From positions 5,270,001 through 5,334,000 of the forward strand of contig NZ_CP011773.1 in NCBI RefSeq assembly GCF_001021385.1: 64,000 nt of DNA, in the 5' to 3' direction. The notes beneath the pieces were generated by a model that was not told where the DNA came from, made no database searches, and was given only the letters and a program-made list of their open reading frames with translations. The translations under genes were made by a program, and so were the position numbers. Positions 52,228 through 60,786 of this stretch are shown here, one piece after another. This DNA comes from Mycobacterium sp. EPa45. Its GTDB lineage: Bacteria > Actinomycetota > Actinomycetes > Mycobacteriales > Mycobacteriaceae. Every line of letters starts with the position of its first letter. The stretch's first letter is position 1.

Positions 52228-53122
52228 ACGTGCGGGCCAGGAAGGCTACCTGATCGGCGGCGGCCTTCTCGAACCAGTCGTGGCCCGGCCAGACGTCGAA
52301 GTGGTCGCACGGGTAGTGGTGCACCACTCCCCTGCCCAACACCGCGGTCTTGACCACCGACTCGGCCGGCACATAGCGGTCGAAGTCGGCGATCTGGACC
52401 AGCAGCGGGCTGCGTAACCGCTTGGCGGCATCCGCCGTTCGGATCGAGGCGATCTGCAAACCCACCGCGGAGTCGACCTCGTTGCGCCACGTCGGTCCGG
52501 CCATCGCGGTGTAGCTTTCGTAGGCACCGTCCAGGGCCAGAGCTCCGGGCTCACCGGGATGGGCGACCAGTGGCATCAACGTCGGTCGGCGGCCGCGGGC
52601 CACGTCGATACGGCTCTTGAGCCCCACCATTGTCCACTTCAAAGCCTGCCCGACATCGCGGTGCTCGACGGCCGCGCGGCTGACCGCCACCCCGCTTGTC
52701 AGCGGCGTCATCGCGATGACTCCCGCGACATCGGCATGATCGGCAGCCACCCGAATGACATGGCCGCCGGACATCGATGAGCCCCAGAGCACAACGCGAT
52801 TCGGATCGACGCCAGGTAGTCGCTTGGCCGCAACGATCGCGGCTTCGAAGTCGGCGATCTGCGCCGAAACCGAAACAGTTTGGCGCGGTGTGCCTTCCGA
52901 GGCGCCGAAGCCGCGGTAGTCGATGGCGAGCACGTCGACCCCGGCGGCGCTGATCCGCTCGGCGAACGGCTCCAACCCGGAGTCTTTGGTGCCGCCGAAG
53001 CCGTGGCCCATCACCACGATCGGGCGTCCGGCCGGGCCCGCGAATGCGTCACCTTGCCCTGGGAAATACCAAGCGCTGCACTGCACTCCGCCGGAGTCGA
53101 AGGTGATATCGCTGCGGCTCAT
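52217..53122 (-). CDS. alpha/beta-hydrolase family protein
   Basis: A 301-residue serine hydrolase: oxyanion segment VVMGHGFGGTKDSG, nucleophile in LWGSSMSGGHV (G-S-S-M-S), acid in IADFDRYVP and the C-terminal His in CDHFDVWPGHDWF. Similar proteins are often named X-Pro dipeptidyl-peptidase-like or esterases; the substrate is probably a small ester, amide or lactone. Overlaps the FMO gene stop by 4 nt and closes the operon that begins at 57132. Confidence 0.9.
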   Translation of the reverse strand: MSRSDITFDSGGVQCSAWYFPGQGDAFAGPAGRPIVVMGHGFGGTKDSGLEPFAERISAAGVDVLAIDYRGFGASEGTPRQTVSVSAQIADFEAAIVAAKRLPGVDPNRVVLWGSSMSGGHVIRVAADHADVAGVIAMTPLTSGVAVSRAAVEHRDVGQALKWTMVGLKSRIDVARGRRPTLMPLVAHPGEPGALALDGAYESYTAMAGPTWRNEVDSAVGLQIASIRTADAAKRLRSPLLVQIADFDRYVPAESVVKTAVLGRGVVHHYPCDHFDVWPGHDWFEKAAADQVAFLARTFST

Positions 53123-54462
53123 ACGGCCACCCTTCGGCGATGTAATGCGGCCCGCTTCATGCCGGCGGGCAGTTCGCGCGTTCGGATGTCATGGTCGTAA
53201 TGGAAATAGTCGACCTGCTGGGTGTGCCGGGGCCGGTCGGTGCAGTGCCCGACATAGAGTTGCTGGTCGGCGTCGATGACCCGCTCCATCTCGGCGGTGG
53301 GTGGTAGGGCGTACCGGCCCACCGCGTATGCGGCCAGCAACTTCGCCTGGCACTCGATGAAGGGGAACAGCGTCGGCACTGCCTGCGCAAACCCGATGAA
53401 CACCAGATTGTCCATGCCCGGGGAGAACATTCGTTTGTACAGCCGGATGGCGTCGTCCGGCGCGTTGATGAACTCGGGGTCGAAGAACGGGAACGTGATG
53501 TTGTAGCCCGTCGCGTACACGATCACGTCGAACTCGCCGCTGGTGCCGTCGTCGAAGTGGACGGTGCGTCCGTCGAGACGACTCACGTTCGGCTTGGGGA
53601 TGACGTCACCGGACCCCAGCCGCAGCGGCAGCTCCACGGACTGGGTGGGGTGCGCCTCGAAGAGTTTGTGATTCGGTGCGGGCAGACCGTACAGCTGAGG
53701 ATTGATGCCCATTGCAGGCGCCAGCAGCTGAACCGCCTTGCGCTGCCAGGACAACGGAATGTGCGGCGACGTCTGCCAGACGCTGTCACCCGGACGGCCA
53801 GCGATGTACTTCGGCACGATCCAGGCGCTCGAGCGGGTGGACAGGGTCACGGTGTTCTGCAACGTCCTGGAGGATAATTCGACGGTGATATCGGCAGCGC
53901 TGTTGCCGATACCGACCACCAGGATCCGCTTGCCGGTCAGGTTCAACGGGGTCTGCGGATCAATATAGTGGTGGGAATGGATTGTCTCGCCGGTGAATTC
54001 ACCGGGGAAGTCCGGGTAGCGGGCATCCCAGTGGTGGCCGTTGCCGACAACCAGCAAATCGAACTCGTGGGTTGTTCCGTTCTGGTCGGTGATGTCCCAG
54101 TTTCCGTCGGCGTTGAGTTCGGCGTGCTGCACGCCATTGTTGAACTCGATGTGGTCGAGCAGTCCGAAGGTCTCGGCGTAGGAGTCCAGATAGGTCTTGA
54201 TATCGCTGTGGTGCGGGAACGACGGAAAGTGCTCCGGGATCGGAAAGTCCTTGAACGACAACCGTTGTTTGGAGGTGTCGATGTGCAGGGAGCGGTAGGC
54301 GCTGCTCAGCCCGTTGGGATTGGCGAACGCCCAGTTGCCGCCGATGCGGTCGGACAGCTCGAAGGTGGTGTAGGGCACGCCGTAGTCCTTGAGCATCTTG
54401 CCCGAGGTCAGTCCGCTGATGCCCGCACCGATGATGGCGGTGCGCGGCAGGGATTCGCCCAC
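53119..54462 (-). CDS. flavin-containing monooxygenase (FMO/class B)
   Basis: A 447-residue flavoprotein monooxygenase. FAD motif GAGISG (residues 12-17), NADPH motif VGIGNSAADI, and an intact class B fingerprint FTGETIHSHHYID (F-x-G-x3-H-x3-Y). It differs from the monooxygenase at 3.1-4.7 kb, which is longer and has the WP-type fingerprint with a substituted His. It oxygenates a nucleophilic heteroatom or a carbonyl compound. GTG start after AGGAG; followed by a hydrolase, as is the Baeyer-Villiger-type gene at the other end of the window. Confidence 0.92.
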   Translation of the reverse strand: MGESLPRTAIIGAGISGLTSGKMLKDYGVPYTTFELSDRIGGNWAFANPNGLSSAYRSLHIDTSKQRLSFKDFPIPEHFPSFPHHSDIKTYLDSYAETFGLLDHIEFNNGVQHAELNADGNWDITDQNGTTHEFDLLVVGNGHHWDARYPDFPGEFTGETIHSHHYIDPQTPLNLTGKRILVVGIGNSAADITVELSSRTLQNTVTLSTRSSAWIVPKYIAGRPGDSVWQTSPHIPLSWQRKAVQLLAPAMGINPQLYGLPAPNHKLFEAHPTQSVELPLRLGSGDVIPKPNVSRLDGRTVHFDDGTSGEFDVIVYATGYNITFPFFDPEFINAPDDAIRLYKRMFSPGMDNLVFIGFAQAVPTLFPFIECQAKLLAAYAVGRYALPPTAEMERVIDADQQLYVGHCTDRPRHTQQVDYFHYDHDIRTRELPAGMKRAALHRRRVAV

Positions 54463-54470
54463 GTGTGCTC

Positions 54471-55544
54471 CTAGTTGCTGATCAGTTCGAGTGTGCCGAG
54501 ATCGCGGATGGCGGCGCATCCCCGGCGCAACATCGCGGCCATCATGTCGTCACCACGTTCGGTTTCCACTGCGAACGCACAGCCGAGCGCGGAGATCAGC
54601 GGCACCTGGATCATCCCCAACAGGTAGTCGTGCCAGCAGTCCGCCTCGTCGTAATCGTTCACCCCGGTGGCGAGCAGCGCCCGGTGGTATTCCCCCACCA
54701 GGTCCTTCTCCGCCTCGGCCCGCAGCGCGGGTTCCAGGCTGGTGCCGGTGAAGTACGCCAGGTCGCGCCCGGCCAGCCCGACCCCGAGGGTCTGCCAGTC
54801 GACCACGCTGACGCGCTCGCCGTCGAAGAGCAGATTGTCCAGCCGATAGTCGCCGTGCAGCAGTGCGAACCGCTGCGGTGCGTTCAACAGCCACGGCGTT
54901 ACCAAATCCATAGCAGCAACGAGTGTTTCGGCGTCCTCGGCGTTCAGTCGGGTCCCGAGTTTCTCGATCGTGATGCCCGCGGCCATCTTCGAGATGTCAC
55001 CGAGACCGCGGATGGCGTCCTCGCCGACGACGGACATCGCCAGGCCTGGGAAGGTCTGCCACCGCTCGTCACACCAGGTGGGCCCGTGCAGACCGGCGAG
55101 GGCTCGCACGGCCAGGCGTGCCTCGGACAGACCGCAGCCGGCGATCTGGTCGCCCTGGACGGCCGGGGCTTGGTCGGCGAGCAACAGCGCGTAACTGGCT
55201 CCCTCGTCGGCGATTTCGACGTGGTAGCACCGCGGGATCGGGATCGTCACCAGATCGGCGACGGACTGATAAAACGCGCACTCACTGCGGTAGCCCAGCG
55301 TCACCCGGTCGCGTACGGCATCATCACCGGCGGGCAGCTTGAGGATGAAGCTGTCGGGCAGGTTGTCGGGGTTGCTCGCATAGCTTGCTGCAACACGGAA
55401 GGTGGCACCCGTCTGGCCAGTGCCCACCGGTGTCACGTCGACGCTCTCCACCTCGATCGGCGCACCGGCGGTGCTGAGCACGTCGGCCAGCCAGTTTCCG
55501 GTGACGTCCGAGGGGTAGCGAGGGATCGCGGTCGCGGCGCTCAT
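54471..55544 (-). CDS. APH/ecdysteroid-kinase-like phosphotransferase
   Basis: A 357-residue kinase-like phosphotransferase. The catalytic loop reads FALLHGDYRLDNLLF (HGD, N) and the metal loop VVDWQTLGVG (D-W-Q). Together with the kinase at 0.3-1.4 kb it makes two members of this family in one catabolic cluster. The two share domain organisation but only scattered identities. The ATG overlaps the SDR stop (ATGA). Substrate hydroxyl unknown. Confidence 0.87.
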   Translation of the reverse strand: MSAATAIPRYPSDVTGNWLADVLSTAGAPIEVESVDVTPVGTGQTGATFRVAASYASNPDNLPDSFILKLPAGDDAVRDRVTLGYRSECAFYQSVADLVTIPIPRCYHVEIADEGASYALLLADQAPAVQGDQIAGCGLSEARLAVRALAGLHGPTWCDERWQTFPGLAMSVVGEDAIRGLGDISKMAAGITIEKLGTRLNAEDAETLVAAMDLVTPWLLNAPQRFALLHGDYRLDNLLFDGERVSVVDWQTLGVGLAGRDLAYFTGTSLEPALRAEAEKDLVGEYHRALLATGVNDYDEADCWHDYLLGMIQVPLISALGCAFAVETERGDDMMAAMLRRGCAAIRDLGTLELISN

Positions 55545-56365
55545 GGTGTCGGTTGCCTTCTGTCGGAGCGTTGTCGGTCGACGAACCGCACAGCCATTCG
55601 GTTGAGCAAGCCGGGTGCCAGACGGGCGAAAAGCCATGCCGCGCGGGCCTGACGGGGTGCGACCAGGAGGGCCTTGTTGCGTTCGATGGCCCGCAGCGTA
55701 TCGGCGGCCAGCCGGTCGGGGCTATAGAAGGTCTCACTGCGCTGGCCCATCTGATAGAACTCGCGGCCGTTGAAGTCGCCGAGCCAGCCCTTGTCCAGAA
55801 TCGGGGTGTCCACCGCGGTGGGGCAGATGGCCAGCACGCCGACGCCGTGGCCGAGGGCTTCGGTGCGCAGCGCCAGCGACAGGCCGACGACGGCATGCTT
55901 GGTCATCACGTAGCTGGTGATCCGGCCCGCGGCCGCCAGACCTGCCATCGACGCGGTGTTAACGATGTGGCCGCTGCGCTGGCGAACCATGTGCGGGTAG
56001 GCGGCGTGGACGCCGTGCACGACACCGCGGATGTTCACGTCGATGATGCTGTTCCACTGATCCAGGCTGAGCAGTTCGGTGTCACCGCCCCAGGTGATTC
56101 CAGCGTTGTTGAACAGCAGATCGATGCGGCCGGTCCGCTCCACGACACCGTCGACCGCATGCTGGACGGCGGCGGCGTCGGTGACGTCGAGTTGCCGAGC
56201 ACTACCCCGCTTGCCCAACGATTTTGCGGTGCGTTCGGCGGCCGCGCCGTCGATGTCGGTGCACAACACGTCGGCTCCGGCGCCAGCCAGCGCCCCGCAC
56301 AGCGCCGCACCGATTCCCGAACCCGCCCCCGTGACGAGGGCTTGTCGTCCGGCGAACCGCGTCAC
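55541..56365 (-). CDS. short-chain dehydrogenase/reductase
   Basis: A 274-residue SDR: TGAGSGIGAAL, NNAGITWGGDTEL, active site TASMAGLAAAGRITSYVMTKHAV, and an extended basic C-terminus (FVDRQRSDRRQPTP). The sequence type resembles hydroxysteroid- or retinol-type dehydrogenases. GTG start overlaps the preceding SDR stop (GTGA). The adjacent SDR may act on another position of the same substrate. Confidence 0.9.
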   Translation of the reverse strand: MTRFAGRQALVTGAGSGIGAALCGALAGAGADVLCTDIDGAAAERTAKSLGKRGSARQLDVTDAAAVQHAVDGVVERTGRIDLLFNNAGITWGGDTELLSLDQWNSIIDVNIRGVVHGVHAAYPHMVRQRSGHIVNTASMAGLAAAGRITSYVMTKHAVVGLSLALRTEALGHGVGVLAICPTAVDTPILDKGWLGDFNGREFYQMGQRSETFYSPDRLAADTLRAIERNKALLVAPRQARAAWLFARLAPGLLNRMAVRFVDRQRSDRRQPTP

Positions 56366-57132
56366 GCCGAAGCCATCCGGTCGACGTGCGCGAGCACGTC
56401 GGGATAGCGCTTGAGGTGAGCACCGCCGTTGAGGTCCAGGACCTCGCCGGTGAGCCAGGATGCTTGGTCCGAGCAGAGGAAGAGCACCGCCTCGGAGACG
56501 TCCTCGGGGACCCCGACCCGGCCAAGAGGAGTGTTCTCGATGTAGTCCTCGAGGACACCGTCGGCCATGGTGACCAGCTCGGTCAGCGGCGTGTGGACGA
56601 AACCGGGCGAGACGGCGTTCACCCGGATTCCGCGCGGGCCGAGCTCGAGGGCGGCGACCTGGGTCAGCATGGCCAGCCCGGCCTTGGCCGAGCAGTAAGC
56701 ACTCATCCCGGGTGCGGCGAGGCGGGCGTTGAGCGAGGTGATCGAGACCAGCGATCCACCCTCGCGCAGGTGGCGACCGGCGTGCTTCATCACGATGAAC
56801 CCGCCCGTGAGGCAGCAGTCGACGATCGCCCGGAAGTCCTCGACAGCCAGCTCGGTGATGCGGCCGAAGCCGCCGAAACCGGCCGTGTTCACCACGATGT
56901 CGACGTCTCCGACGGTGTCGAATAGCGCTGCGACACTGGCTTCGTCGGTGACGTCCACACCGGCGGCGTCATGCGGCGCGCCGAGCTCGGTGGCTCGCTC
57001 TGCGGCGCCGTCGGCGTTGCGGTCGGCTATGGTCACGCGCCGGCCGCTGGCGGCCAGCCCCTGGGCCACTGCCCAGCCGATCCCCGATGCGCCACCGACG
57101 ACCACCGCCCGTTGCGCTGCACTCTTCGACAT
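56362..57132 (-). CDS. short-chain dehydrogenase/reductase
   Basis: A 256-residue SDR: VVGGASGIGWAVAQ, NTAGFGGFGRITEL, active site ITSLNARLAAPGMSAYCSAKAG, SWLTGEVLDLNGGAHL. It probably uses NAD(P) on a secondary alcohol or ketone. First gene of the operon SDR-SDR-kinase-FMO-hydrolase, with AGGAGG just upstream of the ATG and a TACTGTAA half-site 46 bp further upstream. Confidence 0.92.
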   Translation of the reverse strand: MSKSAAQRAVVVGGASGIGWAVAQGLAASGRRVTIADRNADGAAERATELGAPHDAAGVDVTDEASVAALFDTVGDVDIVVNTAGFGGFGRITELAVEDFRAIVDCCLTGGFIVMKHAGRHLREGGSLVSITSLNARLAAPGMSAYCSAKAGLAMLTQVAALELGPRGIRVNAVSPGFVHTPLTELVTMADGVLEDYIENTPLGRVGVPEDVSEAVLFLCSDQASWLTGEVLDLNGGAHLKRYPDVLAHVDRMASA

Positions 57133-57177
57133 CCGACCTCCTGAGGACGCTCGCGCGGGGCCCGCTCAAGTCGCGTC

Positions 57178-57196
57178 TACTGTAAGACATACGGCA
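57178..57196. promoter_or_regulatory. degenerate copy of the TACTGTAA operator
   Basis: TACTGTAA-GAC-ATACGGCA: left half perfect, right half 5 of 8 identical to TTACAGTA. It lies in the 86-bp gap between the SDR gene (start 57132) and the 3' end of the TetR gene upstream. If functional, the SDR/SDR/kinase/FMO/hydrolase operon would belong to the same regulon. Confidence 0.5.
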
Positions 57197-57218
57197 AGAG
57201 TCGCGGCAGACAACTCGA

Positions 57219-57809
57219 TCAGGCTGTCCCAGATTCATCCGTTGCCTTGTCATCGGACCCGAGCACCGCCTGGGTGAGGATGTCCAGAATCCGGGCGTGC
57301 AGCGCATCGGTGTCATCTTCGCGCGCGATGCTGCTGAGAAACAGTGCCGATCCCGCCGCCATCGCGATGACGGCGTGGGCGTCGTGTTCCAGACCGGCGG
57401 CTTCAGATGCGAACAAGGCGACCGCCGGTCCGCTGAAGTTCGCCCACAACCTTCGGCGCATCTCGTCGTTCTCCGCCATCGCGAGTAGCAGGCCCGGCAC
57501 GGCGGCGCGCACTTCCGGGCGTCCGAACAATTGGCGGCTGCCCCGTACCACCCATGCAATCCAGCCCGAGCGGTCGGTGCCTGCGAACGGCGCCAGATCC
57601 GGCGCGGCACCGAGTATCGCGTGCAGCACCAGCTCCGCCTTGGACGACCAGCGGCGATTGATACTCGAACGGCTCACTCCCGAACGGGCCGCAATCAACC
57701 GCAGACTCATCTCGTCCCAGCCGACGTCGACAAGCAATTCCCTGGTGACCTGGAAAACGCGGTCGTCGATGGAATCATCGCGCGGGCGACCCGCCTTGGT
57801 GTCCTCCAC
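57219..57809 (-). CDS. TetR family transcriptional regulator
   Basis: About 196 residues from the GTG of VEDTKAGRPRDD (a start further upstream, up to 57854, cannot be excluded; neither has a clear ribosome-binding site). Helix-turn-helix at about 12-55: VFQVTRELLVDVGWDEMSLR, LIAARSGVSRSSINRRWSSK. The C-terminal helical domain is expected to bind a small effector. It is in line with the SDR operon 86 bp downstream and may control it, in which case the TACTGTAA-like site there could belong to this protein instead. Confidence 0.88.
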   Translation of the reverse strand: MEDTKAGRPRDDSIDDRVFQVTRELLVDVGWDEMSLRLIAARSGVSRSSINRRWSSKAELVLHAILGAAPDLAPFAGTDRSGWIAWVVRGSRQLFGRPEVRAAVPGLLLAMAENDEMRRRLWANFSGPAVALFASEAAGLEHDAHAVIAMAAGSALFLSSIAREDDTDALHARILDILTQAVLGSDDKATDESGTA

Positions 57810-57951
57810 GAGAGCAATTGAACCCCACGCCGAGCAAGCCGATGGGGACGTCAACCTGAACGCCCACCGCTGCGCCAGCGGTTCAGCAGCGACTTACGTT
57901 GCTGTAGAAGGGCTTCGGCGCGGGCGACAGGGTGGCGCGGTCGACGTAAAG

Positions 57952-58923
57952 CTACGCGGTGAACGATTCGACAATGGCGTCGGCCGGCGAACGCCACGTC
58001 ATCCCGAGGTCGGCCAGCGTCGCCGAATCATCCGTCGGTGTTGCGGCGGTGAGCAGCAGCGCGGCCTCGTAGCTCAGGCCGTCCCCAAGCGGGACGAAGC
58101 GTCCGACAACGTCACCTACCCTGCCGGCAGTTCGAAAGATTCTCTGGTTCATTGGTATCCGAGTGAATCGGCGGCCGCTGCCGCGCTCCAGTGCATCGAC
58201 CATCTCGTCGAAGGTGAGCAGCACTCCGCCACACACATACCGCCGCGGCCCGCGCCCCGGCGTCATCAGCGCGGTGTGCACATCGGCCACGTCGCGGACA
58301 TCGATCATCTGCATCCCGCCGTGTAACTTCGGCGCGACACCGAAGCGCACCATCGGAGCCCAACCACGCTCGGTGACACCAGGTGCGGTGTGAAACGCCG
58401 CCCCGACAACACTCGAGGGATAGGTGACGACCACCGGGGCGCCCTGCTGCTGCAGTCGGCGCGCCACCCGGTCGGCGTACCCCTTGGTCTGGCCATAAGC
58501 GCTGCGCCCCACCGCCGTCGGCGAATCCGGTCCGATGATGCCGTCCGGCGGCGGGAACAAAGCGCTGTAACTGCTCACCGACACCACCGGGTCAAGGCCC
58601 GCATGCACCGCTCGGGTGAGCACCGACTCGGTGGCGTAGGCGTTCACCTGCCACATCAACGCATCGCGCCGACTGTCCGTGCCCACCACTCCCGCGGCGT
58701 GCAACATCGCGTCACACCCGTCGAGCAACTCCGCAACCGTCGCGTCGCTGCGGATGTCACCGGACTGCACCTCAACGTCACCGCTGCTCGCCAGGCGGTC
58801 GATGACCGGCAGGCCGGCGGCGTCGGGCCCGACCAGCAGTCGCACCTGGTGTCCGGCGCCGAGCAGGCCGCGGACGCAGTGCGCTCCGACGTAGCCGGTT
58901 CCGCCGGTGACCGCGACAAGCAT
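57952..58923 (-). CDS. NAD-dependent epimerase/dehydratase (3-beta-HSD-like) family protein
   Basis: A 323-residue extended SDR: VAVTGGTGYVGAHCVRGLL cofactor motif, HAAGVVGTDSRRD, SSYSALFPPP and the Y-x3-K active site in SAYGQTKGYADRVA. The subgroup includes 3-beta-hydroxysteroid dehydrogenases and dihydroflavonol reductases. GAGGAG lies well placed before the ATG; the frame extended upstream would overlap the divergent gene. Faces the OYE-like gene across a 51-bp gap with a TACCA-A-TGGTA repeat. Confidence 0.9.
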   Translation of the reverse strand: MLVAVTGGTGYVGAHCVRGLLGAGHQVRLLVGPDAAGLPVIDRLASSGDVEVQSGDIRSDATVAELLDGCDAMLHAAGVVGTDSRRDALMWQVNAYATESVLTRAVHAGLDPVVSVSSYSALFPPPDGIIGPDSPTAVGRSAYGQTKGYADRVARRLQQQGAPVVVTYPSSVVGAAFHTAPGVTERGWAPMVRFGVAPKLHGGMQMIDVRDVADVHTALMTPGRGPRRYVCGGVLLTFDEMVDALERGSGRRFTRIPMNQRIFRTAGRVGDVVGRFVPLGDGLSYEAALLLTAATPTDDSATLADLGMTWRSPADAIVESFTA

Positions 58924-58968
58924 GACGTTCTCCTCAGATCCGGGCGGGCGCCGGCGTGCTATATTTCG

Positions 58969-58979
58969 GTACCAATGGT
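58969..58979. promoter_or_regulatory. short palindrome TACCA-A-TGGTA at the start of the OYE-like gene
   Basis: A perfect 5-1-5 inverted repeat that overlaps the first ATG of the NADH:flavin oxidoreductase gene (ATG within AATGG). It lies in the 51-bp divergent gap with the epimerase-like gene. Could be a regulator site; too short to be sure. Confidence 0.3.
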
Positions 58980-60180
58980 ATCGCATCTACCGGGCGCGCC
59001 AATGCGGCCTTCGACAGCGTTCACATCCATGACGCTGGGCCCGCTCACGCTCAAGAATCGCTTCATCAAGGCTGCGACCTTTGAGGGCCGAATGCCGCGC
59101 GGGGAAGTCACGCAGGAACTGATCGATTTTCATGTCGAGGTGGCTCGCGGCGGAGCAGCGATGACCACCGTGGCCTACTGCGCGGTGTCGCCGGGCGGTC
59201 GGGTGCATCGCAACACCATGGTGCTCGACCAGCGGCGCGCTGCGGCGCTGCGTCCGTTGACTGATGCGGTGCACGGCCACGGCGCGCTGGTGTGCGCCCA
59301 GATCGGACATGCGGGTTTGGTGGCCAACACCCTGTCCAACCGCGCGAAGACCTTGGCGCCGTCGACACGGTTCAGCGCGCCGGCCATGGGTCTGGTGCGC
59401 GGTGCGACCGTCGAGCAACTCGACCAGGTGATCGATGATTTCGGCGCGGCGGCCCGCAACGCCGTCGAGGCCGGATTCGACGCTGTCGAATTGCATTTGG
59501 GCCACGGATATCTCTTGAGTTCGTTCTTCAGCCCCAACCTCAACAAGCGGACCGATCGCTTCGGTGGCGACACGGTGCGACGTGCCGAACTGGCGCGCCG
59601 GGTGGCCGAGCGGGTACGCGCCGAAGTCGGCGACCGCATCGCAGTGACGGCCAAGTTCAACATGGACGACGGCGTTCGGGGCGGCTTCTGGCTCACCGAA
59701 AGCCTGCCGACGGCGCAGTTGCTCGAGTCGGACGGGCACCTCGATGCGCTCGAATTGACCGGGGGCAGTTCACTGCTCAACCCGATGTACTACTTCCGCG
59801 GCGATGTGCCTATGGCGGAGTTCATCGCGTCGCAGCCCGCGCTCGTCGGTCTCGGACTGCGCGTGATCGGCAACCGGATGTTCCGCACGTATCCCTTTGA
59901 AGAGGCGTTCTTCCTACCGCAGGCTCGTCAATTCAGGGCGGCGCTCACCATGCCGCTCATTCTCCTCGGCGGCGTGAATACGATGGACACCGTCGACGCG
60001 GCACTCGACGAGGGTTTCGAATTCGTCGCGATGGCTCGTGCGTTGTTGCGTGACCCGTTGCTGATAACCAAGTTTCGCGACGGGTCCACCCGCGAAGGAC
60101 TGTGTGTGCACTGCACCAAGTGCATGGCAACCGTTTACGACGGCACGCGGTGCGTGCTACGAGCGCCCGGAGACCAATAG
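58975..60180 (+). CDS. NADH:flavin oxidoreductase (Old Yellow Enzyme family)
   Basis: A 401-residue TIM-barrel flavoprotein. OYE features: GPLTLKNRFIKAAT, CAQIGHAG, AVELHLGHGYLLSSFFSPNLN and RTDRFGG. A C-terminal cysteine group, CVHCTKC followed by GTRCV, is seen as in several relatives of 2,4-dienoyl-CoA reductase, although the second large FAD domain of that enzyme is absent. It probably reduces a conjugated C=C of an enone or dienoyl compound. The start is uncertain (ATG 58975 or 59002); neither has a Shine-Dalgarno, so a leaderless transcript is possible. Confidence 0.9.
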   Translation: MVSHLPGAPMRPSTAFTSMTLGPLTLKNRFIKAATFEGRMPRGEVTQELIDFHVEVARGGAAMTTVAYCAVSPGGRVHRNTMVLDQRRAAALRPLTDAVHGHGALVCAQIGHAGLVANTLSNRAKTLAPSTRFSAPAMGLVRGATVEQLDQVIDDFGAAARNAVEAGFDAVELHLGHGYLLSSFFSPNLNKRTDRFGGDTVRRAELARRVAERVRAEVGDRIAVTAKFNMDDGVRGGFWLTESLPTAQLLESDGHLDALELTGGSSLLNPMYYFRGDVPMAEFIASQPALVGLGLRVIGNRMFRTYPFEEAFFLPQARQFRAALTMPLILLGGVNTMDTVDAALDEGFEFVAMARALLRDPLLITKFRDGSTREGLCVHCTKCMATVYDGTRCVLRAPGDQ

Positions 60181-60218
60181 GAGCCGAGCTCCCCTGCGCG
60201 TCGACCGTCAAAGAATGG

Positions 60219-60292
60219 TGGCCAGGGCCGGGATCGAACCGGCGACCTTCCGCTTTTCAGGCGGACGCTCGTACCAACTGAGCTACCTGGCC
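60219..60292 (-). tRNA. tRNA-Phe (GAA)
   Basis: A full cloverleaf of 74 nt on the minus strand: acceptor GGCCAGG/CCTGGCC, D-arm GCTC...GAGC, anticodon stem TCCGC/GCGGA with loop CTGAAAA (anticodon GAA) and T-arm GCCGG-TTCGATC-CCGGC. The 3' CCA is encoded next to the discriminator A (60216-60218). First of three clustered minus-strand tRNAs. Confidence 0.96.
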
Positions 60293-60335
60293 GGAAGGCA
60301 CTGTCACCATCCCAAGTGCCTCACCACATACCTGG

Positions 60336-60409
60336 CGACCCTGACGGGACTCGAACCCGCGACCTCCGCCGTGACAGGGCGGCGCGCTAACCAACTGCGC
60401 CACAGGGCC
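60336..60409 (-). tRNA. tRNA-Asp (GTC)
   Basis: Cloverleaf of 74 nt on the minus strand: acceptor GGCCCTG/CAGGGTC (one G-T pair), anticodon loop CTGTCAC with anticodon GTC, T-arm GCGGG-TTCGAGT-CCCGT. CCA is encoded (60333-60335). Lies 43 bp from tRNA-Phe and is probably in the same transcript. Confidence 0.96.
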
Positions 60410-60450
60410 TCACTTGTACTGCTCGCTTCAGACGATACCGTCGTCACGCG

Positions 60451-60523
60451 TACCCCCAACGGGATTCGAACCCGTGCTACCGCCGTGAAAGGGCGGCGTC
60501 CTAGGCCACTAGACGATGGGGGC
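60451..60523 (-). tRNA. tRNA-Glu (TTC)
   Basis: Cloverleaf of 73 nt on the minus strand: acceptor GCCCCCA/TGGGGGT with a terminal G-T pair, anticodon loop CTTTCAC with anticodon TTC, T-arm ACGGG-TTCGAAT-CCCGT. The 3' CCA is not encoded. Probably the first gene of the Glu-Asp-Phe tRNA transcript; the 122-bp gap to tRNA-Lys must hold the divergent promoters. Confidence 0.96.
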
Positions 60524-60645
60524 CAGAACCGAATCACTCCGGGGTACTCACAACGAGTGCACGTTAGAGCGTCGTTAGCTTAGGGCACCACAGGCGCAAT
60601 CCCAAAACCGGGCAACCGCGACCGAGGCAGTATTGTGTGCGACGC

Positions 60646-60718
60646 GCCCCTATAGCTCAGTCGGTAGAGCTACGGACTTTTAATCCGCAGGTCCCAGGTT
60701 CGAGCCCTGGTGGGGGCA
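60646..60718 (+). tRNA. tRNA-Lys (TTT)
   Basis: Cloverleaf of 73 nt on the plus strand: acceptor GCCCCTA/TGGGGGC, D-arm GCTC...GAGC, anticodon loop CTTTTAA with anticodon TTT, T-arm CCAGG-TTCGAGC-CCTGG. CCA not encoded. A TATTGT about 10 bp before the start may be its -10 element. Confidence 0.96.
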
Positions 60719-60786
60719 CGACGGGGGTGGGACGGTGAGCGCGGACCTTTTCCGAGATCGCCCCTCGCAATCGGGGGTGACCTATC

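Noticed and set aside
60210..60720. tRNA cluster as the attachment site of an integrative element
   Set aside because: All four tRNAs are complete, no integrase gene or duplicated tRNA 3' end is seen nearby, and the flanking genes look ancestral.
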